64,000 bases of DNA from Agapetus fuscipes (GCA_951799405.1 OX637335.1:17798342-17862341), one strand, 5' to 3'. Positions 8,628 to 19,130 are shown, numbered from the stretch's first letter. Numbers and translations: made by a program. Notes: generated by a model not told the origin, from the letters alone.

Positions 8628-11600
8628 ATGGCCACCAACAATAATTTTGTACCTGCACGTTGTGGAAATGCCGCCACTAATTTTCATAGAAAGTATGAAT
8701 GGGTTTTCGGGACATGGAATGTAAGGAAGATGAATGATTGCAAGGAGAAGAAATTATGAATGTAATGAAAGAGAAACGAATAAAAGTAATGGGTGTGACT
8801 GAAACAAAAATGAAAGGAAATGGTGAGAAAGTATTAGTGAACGGTGAATTGTATATTTGGTCAGGTGTGGCAGATGGGAATGAAAGGCAAGGTGTAGGTG
8901 TGATTGTGAGTGAGTGTGTAAAAGGATGTATAACGGGTTATCGAAGAGTTTCTCCTAGGATTTTGGTTGTCAAATTCAAAATTAACAGTTTGAGACTTTT
9001 CTTGGTTGCCTGTTATGCTCCTGTTGATTCAGAGTGTATGGAGGTGAGAATGAGTTTTTGGAATGAATTGAATGCGGTTGTGCATGAAAGGAAAAATAAT
9101 GAAAACATTGTAATTTTAGGTGATATGAATGGATGGATAGGTGCACAGAGGGATGAATGTTTGAAAATAATTGGTCCTGGTGGGAGAGGTGTAGTCAATG
9201 ATAATGGGCGACATCTGATTGCTTTGTGTGCGGAGCACAGTCTTTTTGCATCGAATACTTGGTTTCGGCATAAGGATGTGCATCTGTACACGAGGCAGAT
9301 TGTGGGAAGTCGCACAATCATTGACTACATCTGTGTGGATGAAAGATTGAGAGGAGCCGTAAGAGATAGCCGTGTCTACCGGGGGCCTGAAATAGGCAGT
9401 GACCACTATCTCTTATGTGCCAAAATAATGATTGGTGAAGTAAGAAAGAAGAAACGCAAGAGGAAAGTAAGATTGCCTAGAATAAAAGTAGAAAGGCTGA
9501 ATGAAGAAAATGTGCAAGAGAAGTACGTATCAGAGCTCCACAAAATTTTAAGTGTGAGTGAACTTGAGAAGAGTGTGTGTGGAAAAGATATTGAAAGTAT
9601 GTGGAAAGATCTGAAAGAAGGAATGACTGAATGCGCTAAAAAAGCATGTGGGGTAACGAAAGGTGGAAGATTGAAAGGAGATGCCTGGTGGAATGATAGA
9701 GTGAAGGAAGCTGTGAAAGTTAAGAAAAAGTGTTACGAAAATTGGTTGAATGATAGAAATGATAGAAAGCTAGAAGAGGAATATAAGATAGCTAAGAGAA
9801 TGGCGAAGAATATAATTTATGAAAGCAAGATGAATGAACAAAGAAAGATTGATGAAAGGATTAACAAAAGTTTCACCGACAGTAAGAAGGAATTTTGGAG
9901 GTGGATCAATGCGGATAGAAATAAATATTCTGCATTGACCACTCCGGGAGTCAAAAGTGCTGCCGGTGAGATGGTATGGGAGAATGTAGAAGTATGCAAG
10001 AGATGGAAGAACTATTTTCAAGAAATTTTTGGTCAAGGTGAAAGAAGAATTTATGAACAGATAGATGAAGCGAATGAATTGAATATTATGAAAGAAGAAA
10101 TGAAAGTGTCTATTTCACGTCTGAAGAATGGGAAGTCTGCTGGGTTTGATGGTATAAATGGTGAAATGTTGAAAGCAGGAGGTGAATGTGTGATAGATTG
10201 GATGTACGAATTATGTAAGCTCTGTGTGAATGCAGGAGTAGTACCGATGGATTGGAGGAAGGCAGTCATTGTTCCCATTTACAAAGGTAAAGGGGACAAA
10301 AAAGACTGTCAGAACTTCAGACCAATCAGTCTACTCAGTATACCAGGAAAAGTCTTCTGTAAGGTGATTATAAAAAATGTGATTCTGACTACTAGTGAAA
10401 GGATTTCCGATGTACAGTCCGGCTTTATGGCCGGTAGAGGCTGTGTTGATCAGATTTTTACTCTACGACAACTTGTTGAAAAACAATTGTCGGTGAGGCG
10501 GAAGCTGTTCACGGCCTTTGTAGATCTGGAAAAGGCTTTTGACTCAGTAGACAGAGGTATGTTATGGGATGTTTTGAAAGCATACGGAGTGAATGGGGCT
10601 CTCCTAGGTGCGGTGCATGCAAACTATGAAAATAGTAAGGCATGTGTCCGTATTGATGGTGAGTATAGTGAGTGGTTTGAAGTTTATAAGGGTGTGAGGC
10701 AAGGATGTGTGATGAGTCCATGGCTATTTAACATAGTCATGGACAAGTGTGTCAGAGATGCTCGACTTAATGATTGTGGATTGATGATAGGAGAGAGCAA
10801 AGTGAGTGTTCTACTGTATGCAGATGATGCAGTTCTTGTATCTGATTCAGCAGTAGAATTGCAAACAATGCTCTCTAGATTGAATGAAGCTTTGAAAGGT
10901 AACCATTTGAAGTTGAATGCAAGTAAGACGAAAGTATTGATTTTTGAAAGAGATGATGAAAGTATGAATTATGAATTTAAAATTAATGGAATGAATGTTG
11001 ATGTCGTAAATGAGTTTGTATACCTGGGAAGTAAGTTTGAAAAAGATGGAAGAATGACCGGTGAATTTGAAAGAAGAATAATGAAAGGCAGGTGCGTACT
11101 GGGTGCTACCGCTAGCATCGCCAGGAACCAGAATCTCTCAAAAAATGTTAGATTGGCGGTGCACGGTGGTATACTAGTGCCAACCTTGATGTATGGAAGT
11201 GAAGCCTGGACGGTGAGTGAAAGGGAAATTAGTAAAGTCCATACAGTAGAAATGGACTATCTAAGAAGTATGATTGGGAAAAAACGAAGTGACAGAGTGA
11301 GGAATAATTTTGTAAGAGAAGAATGTGGTGTAAGGGAAAGTGTGAAAGTGAAGATTAAAAGAAGTATGTTAAGATGGTTCGGGCATATGGAGAGAATGAG
11401 TGATGAAAGATTGACGAAGAAAGTATATGTTGCTAAAATAGATGGATGTCGTGGTAGAGGAAGACCGAGAAAAGTATGGATGGATCAAATTTCTGAAATA
11501 GCGAATGAATGGGATATCCAGAGTCATAATAAAAGGAGGACTTGCATGAAAAAGGTTATGACTCTGGATGAAATGAAAGAAGTGTGCAAGGACAGGAAGA

Positions 11601-11749
11601 AGTGGCGGCTAATCTGCAATGGTGATTTCTAATGTTGGTGTATTAATTTGCTACATTTTTTGCATAGGAAATTTCTGACTTTTTTTGTATAGATTTATTT
11701 GTAAGGTTTTGTTCTTTTATATATTTAAATGTAATTTTTTATTCATATT
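8628..11749 (+). mobile_element. Nearly intact RTE-type LINE
   Basis: An ATG at 8628 opens a frame that reaches GTWNVRKM, the conserved start of LINE endonucleases, and stops at about 8759. The main frame picks up at about 8738, so a small indel near 8735-8740 separates the first ~36 residues from the rest. The T-rich stretch before 8628 may be its 5' UTR; I cannot fix the 5' end. The short 3' UTR (11633-11749) has no poly-A tail and runs straight into a family A SINE. No ORF1 was seen, as is usual for RTE-type elements. Confidence 0.75.
8738..11632 (+). CDS. LINE endonuclease-reverse transcriptase polyprotein
   Basis: A 964-codon frame, numbered from 8738 (not a true start; the frame continues the protein begun at 8628). 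The apurinic-type endonuclease has VTETK (about 21-25), LGDMNGW (127-133) and GSDHYLL (220-226). The reverse transcriptase has FVDLEKAFDS (about 594-603, motif A aspartate), GVRQGCVMSPWLF (about 652-664) and YADD (694-697). The C-terminal region has YGSEAWT, RWFGHMERM (about 879-887) and RGRGRPRKVW. Its role is to nick the target and copy LINE RNA (target-primed reverse transcription). Catalytic residues look preserved, so the copy is young; only the N-terminal frameshift clearly breaks it. RTE clade is my assignment from the C-terminal motifs and the missing ORF1. Confidence 0.85.
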   Translation: MQGEEIMNVMKEKRIKVMGVTETKMKGNGEKVLVNGELYIWSGVADGNERQGVGVIVSECVKGCITGYRRVSPRILVVKFKINSLRLFLVACYAPVDSECMEVRMSFWNELNAVVHERKNNENIVILGDMNGWIGAQRDECLKIIGPGGRGVVNDNGRHLIALCAEHSLFASNTWFRHKDVHLYTRQIVGSRTIIDYICVDERLRGAVRDSRVYRGPEIGSDHYLLCAKIMIGEVRKKKRKRKVRLPRIKVERLNEENVQEKYVSELHKILSVSELEKSVCGKDIESMWKDLKEGMTECAKKACGVTKGGRLKGDAWWNDRVKEAVKVKKKCYENWLNDRNDRKLEEEYKIAKRMAKNIIYESKMNEQRKIDERINKSFTDSKKEFWRWINADRNKYSALTTPGVKSAAGEMVWENVEVCKRWKNYFQEIFGQGERRIYEQIDEANELNIMKEEMKVSISRLKNGKSAGFDGINGEMLKAGGECVIDWMYELCKLCVNAGVVPMDWRKAVIVPIYKGKGDKKDCQNFRPISLLSIPGKVFCKVIIKNVILTTSERISDVQSGFMAGRGCVDQIFTLRQLVEKQLSVRRKLFTAFVDLEKAFDSVDRGMLWDVLKAYGVNGALLGAVHANYENSKACVRIDGEYSEWFEVYKGVRQGCVMSPWLFNIVMDKCVRDARLNDCGLMIGESKVSVLLYADDAVLVSDSAVELQTMLSRLNEALKGNHLKLNASKTKVLIFERDDESMNYEFKINGMNVDVVNEFVYLGSKFEKDGRMTGEFERRIMKGRCVLGATASIARNQNLSKNVRLAVHGGILVPTLMYGSEAWTVSEREISKVHTVEMDYLRSMIGKKRSDRVRNNFVREECGVRESVKVKIKRSMLRWFGHMERMSDERLTKKVYVAKIDGCRGRGRPRKVWMDQISEIANEWDIQSHNKRRTCMKKVMTLDEMKEVCKDRKKWRLICNGDF

Positions 11750-11998
11750 CCTTGACTTATAGGTTGGTATGAGGCTGACCACCCATACTGTAAAAAATGG
11801 TTCACTTTGCCAATGCTACCCCTGTTTCAGGGAAGGTCGGCAAAAGTTGTGGGGCTTATGTTCATTTGAGGTTTGGATTTTATTTGTAAGTACACATTCA
11901 GCATTTGTAAGCGCGAACTACACTTGTTGGTTTGTGGGCTTACATCTGAGAGCTTTAAATGAATATATCCTTGCAACTTAGATTATAGATTATAGATT
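11750..11998 (+). mobile_element. Family A SINE, full length, at the LINE 3' end
   Basis: Reference-type copy: start CTTGACTTATAGGTTGG, then GAGGCTGACCACCCATACTG, TGGTTCACTTTGCCAATG, GGGAAGGTCGGCAAAAG, TTCATTTGAGGTTTGG and GCATTTGTAAGCGCGAAC, ending in TTGCAACTTAGATTATAGAT repeats. No clear tRNA A and B boxes are visible. It follows the LINE stop by only about 120 bp: either an independent insertion or the LINE's own 3' end. Confidence 0.8.
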
Positions 11999-11999
11999 C

Positions 12000-12260
12000 A
12001 CATTTGGTTCACAGTTAACTTTCGTACTCAAACCCTCCACATACCCATTCTTTATGTATGTGTCAGAAGGACCCACAGCACATGGACGCTTACACAAACT
12101 TATATAATATTTTCTCAAGTGGCGGAAAGCCTTCCCTAGAAGTAAAAGCAACGGCACGACAAGACAAGAACCTCTATCTCGCTCAACGGCTCTGGTACTA
12201 ATCCGCCTTCAAAGCATCGCCATCTCTATATATAGGTGAATAAGGGCTGCTCTGACATAC
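12000..12260. other. Repeat-derived segment with short open frames
   Basis: GC content is higher than around it and a 46-codon plus frame ends at 12200. The minus strand (TGCTGTGGGTCCTTCTGACA) resembles 21.06-21.15 kb, which points to an old repeat instead of an exon. Confidence 0.4.
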
Positions 12261-12299
12261 ACCAGACCATGCTAGAATCTTCTTTATTTAAAACTTCGA

Positions 12300-12680
12300 G
12301 TGAACACTAGTACAACCATCTAAACAAAAATCACGCATTTTTTTTCACCTTTAGAAGGTTCAATTCTTGTCTGCACTCATGCTATACATACTTTTTTTTA
12401 AATAAAACCATACATGTTAAAATGTTTTTTAAAGTAGGTTACTGGGTACGTAATAGAGAACTCATAATTTTAGAATTTTGAAATAGTACCTGTTGGTATT
12501 TGAACTGAGCTTTTGTGCAGAAGCTACTCGTATTTAAATAATCTTATTCGATTGATAATTTAGTGCGTCATGAAGGTCTAGATCCCAGTAGCTAGTGGTT
12601 AGATCTGTTCAGGAATAGCGATCCTGCATATGCGTGTTATTGCTTATATCCCACTTCTTACAGGAAGGCACTATAATCTA
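12300..12680. other. AT-rich non-coding stretch
   Basis: Nothing recognised. Confidence 0.45.
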
Positions 12681-12684
12681 TAAC

Positions 12685-12917
12685 ATAAGTTGCCAATATA
12701 TATTATATTTAAGATTTATATCAAGTGTATTCCCACAAGCAGACATGTTTAAATTCGCACTTAAACATGCCGCATGTGAACCTACAATATAAAACCCAGT
12801 CTCAAATGAGCATCTACTGCAACTATTGCTGACCTTCCCTGAAACAAGGGTGACATTGGCAAAGTAAACCATTTTCTACAGCATGGGTGGTCAGCCGCAT
12901 ACCAACCTATAAGTCAA
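12685..12917 (-). mobile_element. Family A SINE
   Basis: Minus-strand copy from CTTGACTTATAGGTTGG (at 12917) to a TTATAGATTATAG tail. It lies just downstream, in minus sense, of the candidate terminal exon at 13048-13185. Confidence 0.8.
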
Positions 12918-13047
12918 GAATACGGTTCATAAAATCCGTTTTTAATTCAATACAAAATGTCTAACGACCTAAATTCTAATTTAAAACACACAAAAGGTTT
13001 TCCAGCACAATATAAATACAATACGTTCACAGAAATAATACAGGCAA

Positions 13048-13185
13048 TCACATTATCATATGATATTTAATGAGGTCTCCATTACAGAAAATCGTGTCGA
13101 GAAAATCGGATATGAGCTGGTTTTCCGTAACCCTATACCGCGCTGGCTCCGTTCCGTTCTCCATCCACTGCTGTGGAAATGATTC
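13048..13185 (-). CDS. Candidate terminal coding exon, unknown protein
   Basis: On the minus strand a good acceptor (ATTATTGCAG) is followed at once by 45 codons and TGA, reading ESFPQQWMENG, then ARYRVTENQLISDFLDTIF. Composition is richer in GC than the surroundings and unlike the repeats. The first codon starts in phase 0, which fits the phase-0 donor at 19426. A donor-like TTCTGTAATG also occurs inside, so the exon could end earlier (about 13069). A variant poly-A signal ATTAAA lies roughly 100 bp downstream. Caution: the plus strand is open here in the complementary register too (a frame ending LHPLLWK then stop, after a CATTACAG acceptor), so the strand is not certain. I do not recognise the protein. 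Confidence 0.42.
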   Translation of the reverse strand, partial: ESFPQQWMENGTEPARYRVTENQLISDFLDTIFCNGDLIKYHMIM

Positions 13186-13309
13186 CTGCAATAATACCAG
13201 TATTACTTTTATGTTAATATAATATACGAATAACTAAATAGGTACTCCATACTATTATATTTTATTTATGTAGGAAAATGTTCGGTTCACGTTTGCTTTG
13301 GTTTACAAC

Positions 13310-14585
13310 TAATTTAATAAAAGTAGGTTCGTTCAGTCTAGAGTGCATTGTTTGCAATTCTACTTCTGAATCAGATACAAGAACTGCATCATCTTCATAT
13401 GGTCAAACACTCAATTTGCTCTCGCCTTTCATCAATCAACAATCACCTAGTCTATCATGTTAAATGCCCTTGTCCATGAGGACGTTAAATAGCCATGGAC
13501 TCATCACACATTCTTGCCTTACACCCTTAACGACTCAGACCATTCACTATACTCAAAATCAATACCAGCACATGCTATTTTTTCATAGTTTGCACGCTTT
13601 GCCCCGAGGAGAGCCCCATTCACTGCATATGCTTTCAAAACATCCCACAGCATACCTCTTTTTTTTGAGTCAAAAGCCTTTTCCAGATCTACAAAGCCCG
13701 TGAACAGCTTCCCCCTCACCGATATTTTTTTGTAACACATTAACGTACAAATCTGATCAACACAACACTCTACCGATGATAAGGACTATAAATCGGAATT
13801 TTCTTCAATAGTAATCAGAATCACATTCGTAATAATCAGCTTTCAAAAAACTTTCGCGTTTATAATGAATAAATTGATTAGCCTGAAGTTCTGACAGTCT
13901 TTTTTGTTTACCTTGTAAATGGGAACAATGACTGCCTTCCTCCAGTCCATTGACACTACTGGGGCATTCACACAAAGCATCCAATCTATCACACATTCAC
14001 CTCTTGTTTTTAAGATATCACCATTTATTCCATAAAATCCAGCAAAATTCTCATTCTTCAAACATGTGATAGATAATTTTATTTCTTTCATTCTTTGAAA
14101 GTACAAAAGAATGTGATGAGATGGTTTGGGCATGTGGAAAGAATGAATGATGATAGACTGACAAAGTATGTATAAAAAGAAAGTGTGAAAGGAAAAAGAG
14201 GGAAGGGACGACCGAGAAAAGTATGGAGTGATCAGATTGAGGAGATTGTGAAAAAATGGCATATACAAAGTGATCGTAAAAGAAGAAAATGCATGAAAAA
14301 GGTGATGGATATGAAGGAATTGAAAGAGGTATGTCAGGATAGGAAAAAATGGAGGCAACTCTGCAGAGGCTCTGGCCACCCCTAGCGGAATGGCGACAGA
14401 GTTACAGAGCATAATTCTTCTTTCTCCTGAACAAATTCCTTCAAAATAGTTGTTCTATCTCTTGCATTCTTCTTTTTTCTCCAATATCATCTCACCGCCA
14501 GCATTTTCAACTACCGGGGTTGTTAATGTATAATCTTTATTCCTGTTTGCATTGATCCACCTTCAAAATTCAAAAACAGCAAACT
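13310..14585 (-). pseudogene. Antisense LINE copy, interrupted by another LINE end
   Basis: Read on the minus strand, it follows the 8.7 kb LINE from the region before the reverse transcriptase (GGTGGATCAATGC near 14570) through DWRKAVIVPIYK, FVDLEKAFDS, the RQGC-to-SPWLFN region and on past the YADD region, ending near 13310. Several frameshifts and small deletions kill it. The piece 14096-14412 interrupts it in the opposite orientation. Confidence 0.75.
14096..14412 (+). pseudogene. RTE-type LINE (family 2) 3' end, inserted
   Basis: It reads RWFGHVERMNDDRLTK, a stop, then GKRGKGRPRKVWSDQIEEI, KKVMDMKELKEVCQDRKKW and a stop after RGSGHP. A short tail AGCGGAATGGCGACAGAGTT then ACAG follows. 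It is nearly identical to 49.42-49.65 kb. The flanks on both sides belong to the antisense LINE copy, so this fragment arrived later. Confidence 0.75.
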
Positions 14586-14589
14586 TCCC

Positions 14590-15065
14590 TTTCTTCGCTT
14601 ACTCGTAAATAAAGTATTCTAGAAAAGGGTATCCTGAGGAACGTAAACCGAAATAACGTAAACTGAAGGAATCTTGAGGTACTGAAATACTTGTGAATGG
14701 TGCAAAGGTACAATAATATGGATATTATGTCCATGAACACTAAAACTAACACTAGCAGTGTTTAGCTGCGAGCTGTGTTGCCGCGATCGCTTGAGTAACG
14801 AAGCACTTTCAAAACATTGAATCTCGCAAGTCAGAGTACGAGTGTTGATCAATTAAGGCCACTGCATTGCTTGGTACTTTCAACTACATACTTGATACTA
14901 GCAACCTGCTGGCGGAATATGTGTAAAGAAAAACTTACACACAATACTAATACTACTATGAAAATGCTTTTCATTTGCAAAAAAAACTACTGAAATTTGT
15001 ATTGAATTTTATTCATGAAAATGGTGCATTTGAAGAAAACGAACTTAGCTGACCATAAAGTGAAA
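14590..15065. other. Unassigned stretch
   Basis: Short open frames only; no motif recognised and no repeat shared with the rest of the window seen. Confidence 0.4.
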
Positions 15066-15069
15066 CATT

Positions 15070-15300
15070 TTACCGCATTGTTCTCGAAGGGATCGCGTCT
15101 GGTGGGGGAAACCTATTTATTTTCACAGGTAAGGTTTCACAGTTAGGTTGTTTTCAGCTCAGCACGGGCTGTATCTTTATTTTGGGTTTGAAATAAACAC
15201 GAAAATGGAATACAATTTTGGACATCCTTGGTGGAGATCAAACCCTTGCTCTCAGTCCTCAGGTATGGATGCAAGCATAAGTAAGGTACCAAATGAGCCA
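15070..15300 (-). mobile_element. Family C SINE, strongly diverged
   Basis: The remains ATTGTTCTCGAAGGGATCGC, TTTGGGTTTGAAATAAACAC and a TGGAGATCAAACCCTTG head-like part keep the family C order. Confidence 0.55.
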
Positions 15301-15454
15301 TCTTACGGACGCAACAGGACAATGAATATAAAATCAGTTTTACATGTAATCAAGACAACTCGACCTTGGAGAAATCGGCTACAGACACATCGGTCACGGA
15401 CAATTCGGTCACACAAAAGTTCGACCATCCAACATTTTGATCACTCTTTTTTTA

Positions 15455-15535
15455 AGGAAGCCTGTGCGGGAGACTCCTAGATTCAAGAGACTCTGGAGGT
15501 CTATGACACTTGTTATAGTGCCGCAGAGGTGTTGG
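15455..15535 (-). mobile_element. Fragment of the family B long tail / CR1-like LINE 3' end
   Basis: On the minus strand it has ACACCTCTGCGGCACTAT, GTGTCATAGACCTCC and TCCCGCACAGG without a family B head. It could come from either the SINE or the LINE that share this tail. Confidence 0.55.
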
Positions 15536-15544
15536 TGATGTGGC

Positions 15545-15640
15545 AGTTGTCCTTATCCGGTTGCAGGGTCGTTAGCTGCGCAGAGCTGTGGTGTGTGTTG
15601 CGTTGCATGTTGGGTTGCTGTGTTTTGAGACACTGCGAGG
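15545..15640 (+). repeat. Direct repeat, copy 1 of 2
   Basis: GTTAGCTGCG.AG.GCTGTGG and TTTTGAGA recur at 16062-16150 about 520 bp downstream, with a family D SINE between them. Coding potential was not seen. Confidence 0.5.
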
Positions 15641-15805
15641 AAATGGCGATTGATATTGGAGTTAAATTTGGATGGAAACACAGATACCGGTAACTCATTC
15701 CATAAGCGAGCAGTTTAGCAAATGAATGAGTCGTGAAAATACCAAGTTCTCATAGTTTTGATATCGACTGAAAATGGTAAATATAATACATACAATATAT
15801 GTCGG

Positions 15806-16055
15806 TGTTGTGGCCGAGGGGGCCAAGTGGGCTGATCTTTCTAGCGTGTTTGGAATAGAGCAACGTTGGTTCGATCCTCGCATGGGTCATTTGACCATAA
15901 CTTTGACCCTGGTTCTACAGATGTTATTGGGTAATTATTAAATAATAATTCATTAAAATAAACAATAATTATTTTTTAATTTATTATATTAATACCTGTT
16001 TCTGGCCAGAAAGAATAGGTTGGTGAATTGCATTTCTCTTTACAAATCTATTAAA
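15806..16055 (+). mobile_element. Family D tRNA-headed SINE, with AT-rich interior
   Basis: The head contains GTGGCCGAGGGGGCCAAGTG (A-box-like) and GTTGGTTCGATCCTCGC (B-box-like). TTTGACCCTGGTTCTACAGA follows. After an AT-rich patch comes the tail GGCCAGAAAGAATAGGTTGG, GTGAATTGCATT and ACAAATCTATTAAAAAA. A second copy lies at 29.67-29.88 kb. Confidence 0.6.
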
Positions 16056-16061
16056 AAAAAA

Positions 16062-16150
16062 GTTGCAGGGGCGTTAGCTGCGTAGTGCTGTGGTGTGTGC
16101 TGCGTTGCGTATTGCGTTACTTTGTTCACTTTGTTTTGAGAGACCTATAT
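16062..16150 (+). repeat. Direct repeat, copy 2 of 2
   Basis: Partner of 15545-15640, about 70-80 percent alike by eye. Confidence 0.5.
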
Positions 16151-16693
16151 TGTATGTGACCGAATTTTCGTTAACCGAAAAGTCGTTGACCAAAGATACG
16201 CGTGAACAAACTGTCGTACGCCCGATTAATTTTTTTAGAGAAAATATTTTCATAATATGTCTGCTAGTATTACACAAAACTTGCCCAATCGTAGACCACA
16301 ATCATTCACTTACGTACATTGTTAGTAAATAGTACACAGAGCGTGCTCGAGAAATTGTGATGTTTCAAGACAATAAATTGACTTAGATTTCGTGGAAGGT
16401 CACAAATATTGCTACAACTTCACACAACACTAAAATGCCCAAAAAATACAGGCAAGCACGTACAACTTTATAACCCAGAAAAAAAATTAGGGTATATGAG
16501 ATTTTTCTGGAAATTTTGTACAATGAGATGTTTTTGTTTGATATTTAAATTGTTTACAAAATATTTATGATAGTTGAATATTTTTGAATAGTAAGAAAGA
16601 CGTTTAAAATTGGAACCATTTGCTTGTTTCAGTTTTTTCTGAGCACTGAATTTGAAAAGCAATGGTTCTCAAAATTTTGATACTTTTATAATT

Positions 16694-16770
16694 AGAGGGC
16701 TCTTTAGGTGTGATACACACAAAAACAGCGCTCACCAAATAAATCATCCTAATATTATTATTAGTATTTT
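16694..16770 (+). mobile_element. Family B short tail, isolated
   Basis: Only the short-type tail is present: AGAGGGCTC, GGTGTGATACACACAAAAAC, GCGCTCACCAAATAAATCAT and a (TATTAT) end. It is a 5'-truncated insert, or the end of a LINE that shares this tail. Confidence 0.6.
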
Positions 16771-16774
16771 GCTG

Positions 16775-16985
16775 TAAAAACACTCGGTTCACTTTTTCCA
16801 ATGCCATTCCGGTTTCAGGGAAAGGCGGCAGGAGTTTCCTAGTTTATGTTCATATGAGGTTTGGTTCATTTGTATGTACACATGCAGCATGTTTAAGCGC
16901 AAACTTACATGTGCCTGCTTGTGGGCGTGCATTAAATATGAGCCTTAAATGCCAATATTTCTTTGCAGCCTAGATTTTAGATTTT
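16775..16985 (+). mobile_element. Family A SINE, 5'-truncated, second subtype
   Basis: It starts at CTGTAAAAACACTCGGTTCA and ends in AGATTTTAGATTTTAG. It belongs to the subtype with GTATGTACACATGCAGCATG and GTGCCTGCTTGTGGGCG. It lies directly after the family B tail. Confidence 0.7.
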
Positions 16986-17039
16986 AGTGTGGTTTTTCTG
17001 GTCAGCGCTTTTTTTATGAATCACACCTTATGAACCCCC

Positions 17040-17500
17040 AGACAATTTGAAGAAAAGGCAAAGTTATATTTTGCGCGTAGAACTGTCAAGAAATATTTAA
17101 CTTTAAACGTATCTTTCAACGTATCCATTTTTGTGTTTTTTGTGCAGAAATAATTAATTTGTAACAATTTTATTGTTTTTTTTTTTATTTAATCTTTGTT
17201 TTCAAGTACTCATAGGTATAATTTTGTTAGAGACAAAGTATGTTTCTATATACCTGTCTCAAACACATTAAGTATGTATAATCTCCTACTTATTTACGAT
17301 ACATTCCAATATAAATAGTCAATTATTGTAATGAATGCATTTATAGATTCATTATGTGCATTTCTCAGAAGTTAACATTCAAGGATGATGGAACTTGTAT
17401 CATACTGTGTTCTTTATACACTTACCTCTATTTTATATTCATTAAATGCAACATTTTCCAGATTGCAGCAATTATCTCCTTCTTTTTCATTACATCATCA
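17040..17500. other. AT-rich non-coding stretch
   Basis: Nothing recognised except a fragment resembling the reverse complement of the family B short tail at 16990-17040. Confidence 0.4.
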
Positions 17501-17680
17501 TCATCATCATCATCATGAGCTCGACAGTCCTTGGTGGACCATGGCTGAATCCAAGATTCTCTTCCACTCTCGCCTGGCCATCGCCTCAGCTTTCCAGCTA
17601 CATATGCCCTCCTCTGCTGCATCTGCGTTAACACTGTCCATCCATCGCATTTTTTGCCTTGCCTGAGGCGACGAGATAGC
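17497..17680 (-). pseudogene. RTE-like LINE 3' end with (ATG)n tail
   Basis: On the minus strand it reads about CDGWTVLTQMQQRR, WPGESGRE and then a tail of ATG repeats at 17497-17517. The sequence resembles the last exon-like block of RTE-type LINEs (W.DSVN.D...G). A similar end lies at 54.78-54.93 kb. The reading is degenerate. Confidence 0.5.
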
Positions 17681-17805
17681 GATTCGTTTCCAAAAATAAG
17701 GTGTACAGTGATTTTTTATCTATGGAGTTATTTCGAAAACGCTAGCAAGCTTCGGCTTGGATTGATGTCCAAAGTGTAAGGAATTTAGCATAATAGCGCT
17801 TCTAG
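17668..17805 (-). mobile_element. Partial copy of the 47.84 kb MITE
   Basis: It shares ATAAGGTGTAC, TTTTTATCTATGGAG, CGCTAGCAAGCT, CCAAAGTGTAAGGAATTTAG and AATAGCGCTTC with the complement of the element at 47838-48011. One inverted end is missing. Confidence 0.6.
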
Positions 17806-18009
17806 TCTCCCTCTGCCTTGTGGTGATGAGAGTGTTAGGCGCTCAATGGGTTTGACGTCATCCATTCTAGTAATTTCTTTGTTGAAACTGATCACATCGG
17901 GCTCTCTGTAGATGCATTTTTGACAAAGCTAAAAAAGCTCAATCGTAAACAAGATTTTTTTATGGAGAGCGCTTACTTATGTAAATCACACCTCAGGAGC
18001 CCTCTGTAT

Positions 18010-19130
18010 GCTTGATTGGTACATCATTGAAAATTACATTTAACTTTTTGCGCTAAAAATTAAAAAAAAAAACCGGCAAGGTTCACTCGGCTCAATCCTT
18101 TGAGCTTTTAGTTCAGATGGTACATTTTGTCATTCGCAGTGGTTTTATAAACGGTGCTTTTTCAAATTTGGCATTTATCATTATTTAGAAATTTAATTCA
18201 ATTTGCTTCAGAATTAAATCATTTTTAATCTGACGCATGCATCATTTTTTAAAACCAAAGTTTACTTCAAATTAAACATAAGTATTAAAAAAAATAGATG
18301 CAGTAGTTTGGAAAACATTGTTTTGTGTGCAAAAAAAAAATAGTATCCAACTTTGTACTTTTGTTTATTTCTGAACTCTTTTCCACTTTTATTGCTTCTT
18401 TTAATTTTTTGCACCAATAAAATCCTTCGACCATGTAGATTTTGAAATAAATGACAATGGACGGTCCCCTATTGACGCAACTTCAAACGCAGCCTTTTCA
18501 GTTTTCAAAATAAAGGGTTCATTTAGTATGATGCGAAAAGCATGAAAAAATATGCTATTCAACATATATATGACTGTACACAGCCATTCTTACGTGTCAT
18601 TTTTGTATGTTATTTTTTTCAGCGGTAAGAAAAAGACAGTTCAATGTATTTTTACGTATTATCCCAGGAAAGGAAAGTACGAAAGTGTGGAAAGTGGAGA
18701 ACGTCAATCAATATATTATTACATGGAATGACGCTAGCTTTACTCCAGATTTTTTAATTAAAAATTGAGAATATTATCAAGTGTAACGTGTTTACATATT
18801 TAATGTAATTTCTCAATATTCTTGGGAATACTGCGTTATGCAATTTTATTTTTATTTTTTCCGGCTTGAATTTAGTTTTTCCATACAAAAGGAGATTTTA
18901 ACTAGATTTTTAGTGTTACAAATCTTAAAAGAATAAGGCGTAGTATGTTTATCAACATAATTTTCAAAAAAAAATAACAAACTCGCCGTAATCGAAAACA
19001 AAATTGTTTGCATTTTTATATTTTAAGATGAACGATTACAAAAAGAATGCCTCTACAATCAATACAATTGAAAATAGGGAGTTTGAGGAAATGTTGATTG
19101 TAATAATTGATTGTAATAATAATAAATAAA
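18010..19130. other. AT-rich non-coding stretch
   Basis: Only scraps of SINE sequence (for example ACCGGCAAGGTTCACTCGG at 18071) were found. No gene recognised. Confidence 0.45.

Noticed and set aside
12021..12200. Plus frame ending LYLAQRLWY after a good acceptor (GTGTCAG)
   Set aside because: Part of the segment resembles 21.06-21.15 kb on the opposite strand, so it looks repeat-derived.
13843..14412. 189-codon minus frame as one gene
   Set aside because: It joins the antisense LINE with the complement of an inserted LINE end; the fusion is accidental.
17385..17666. 93-codon frame with a run of histidines
   Set aside because: The histidines come from the (CAT)n tail of an antisense LINE end.
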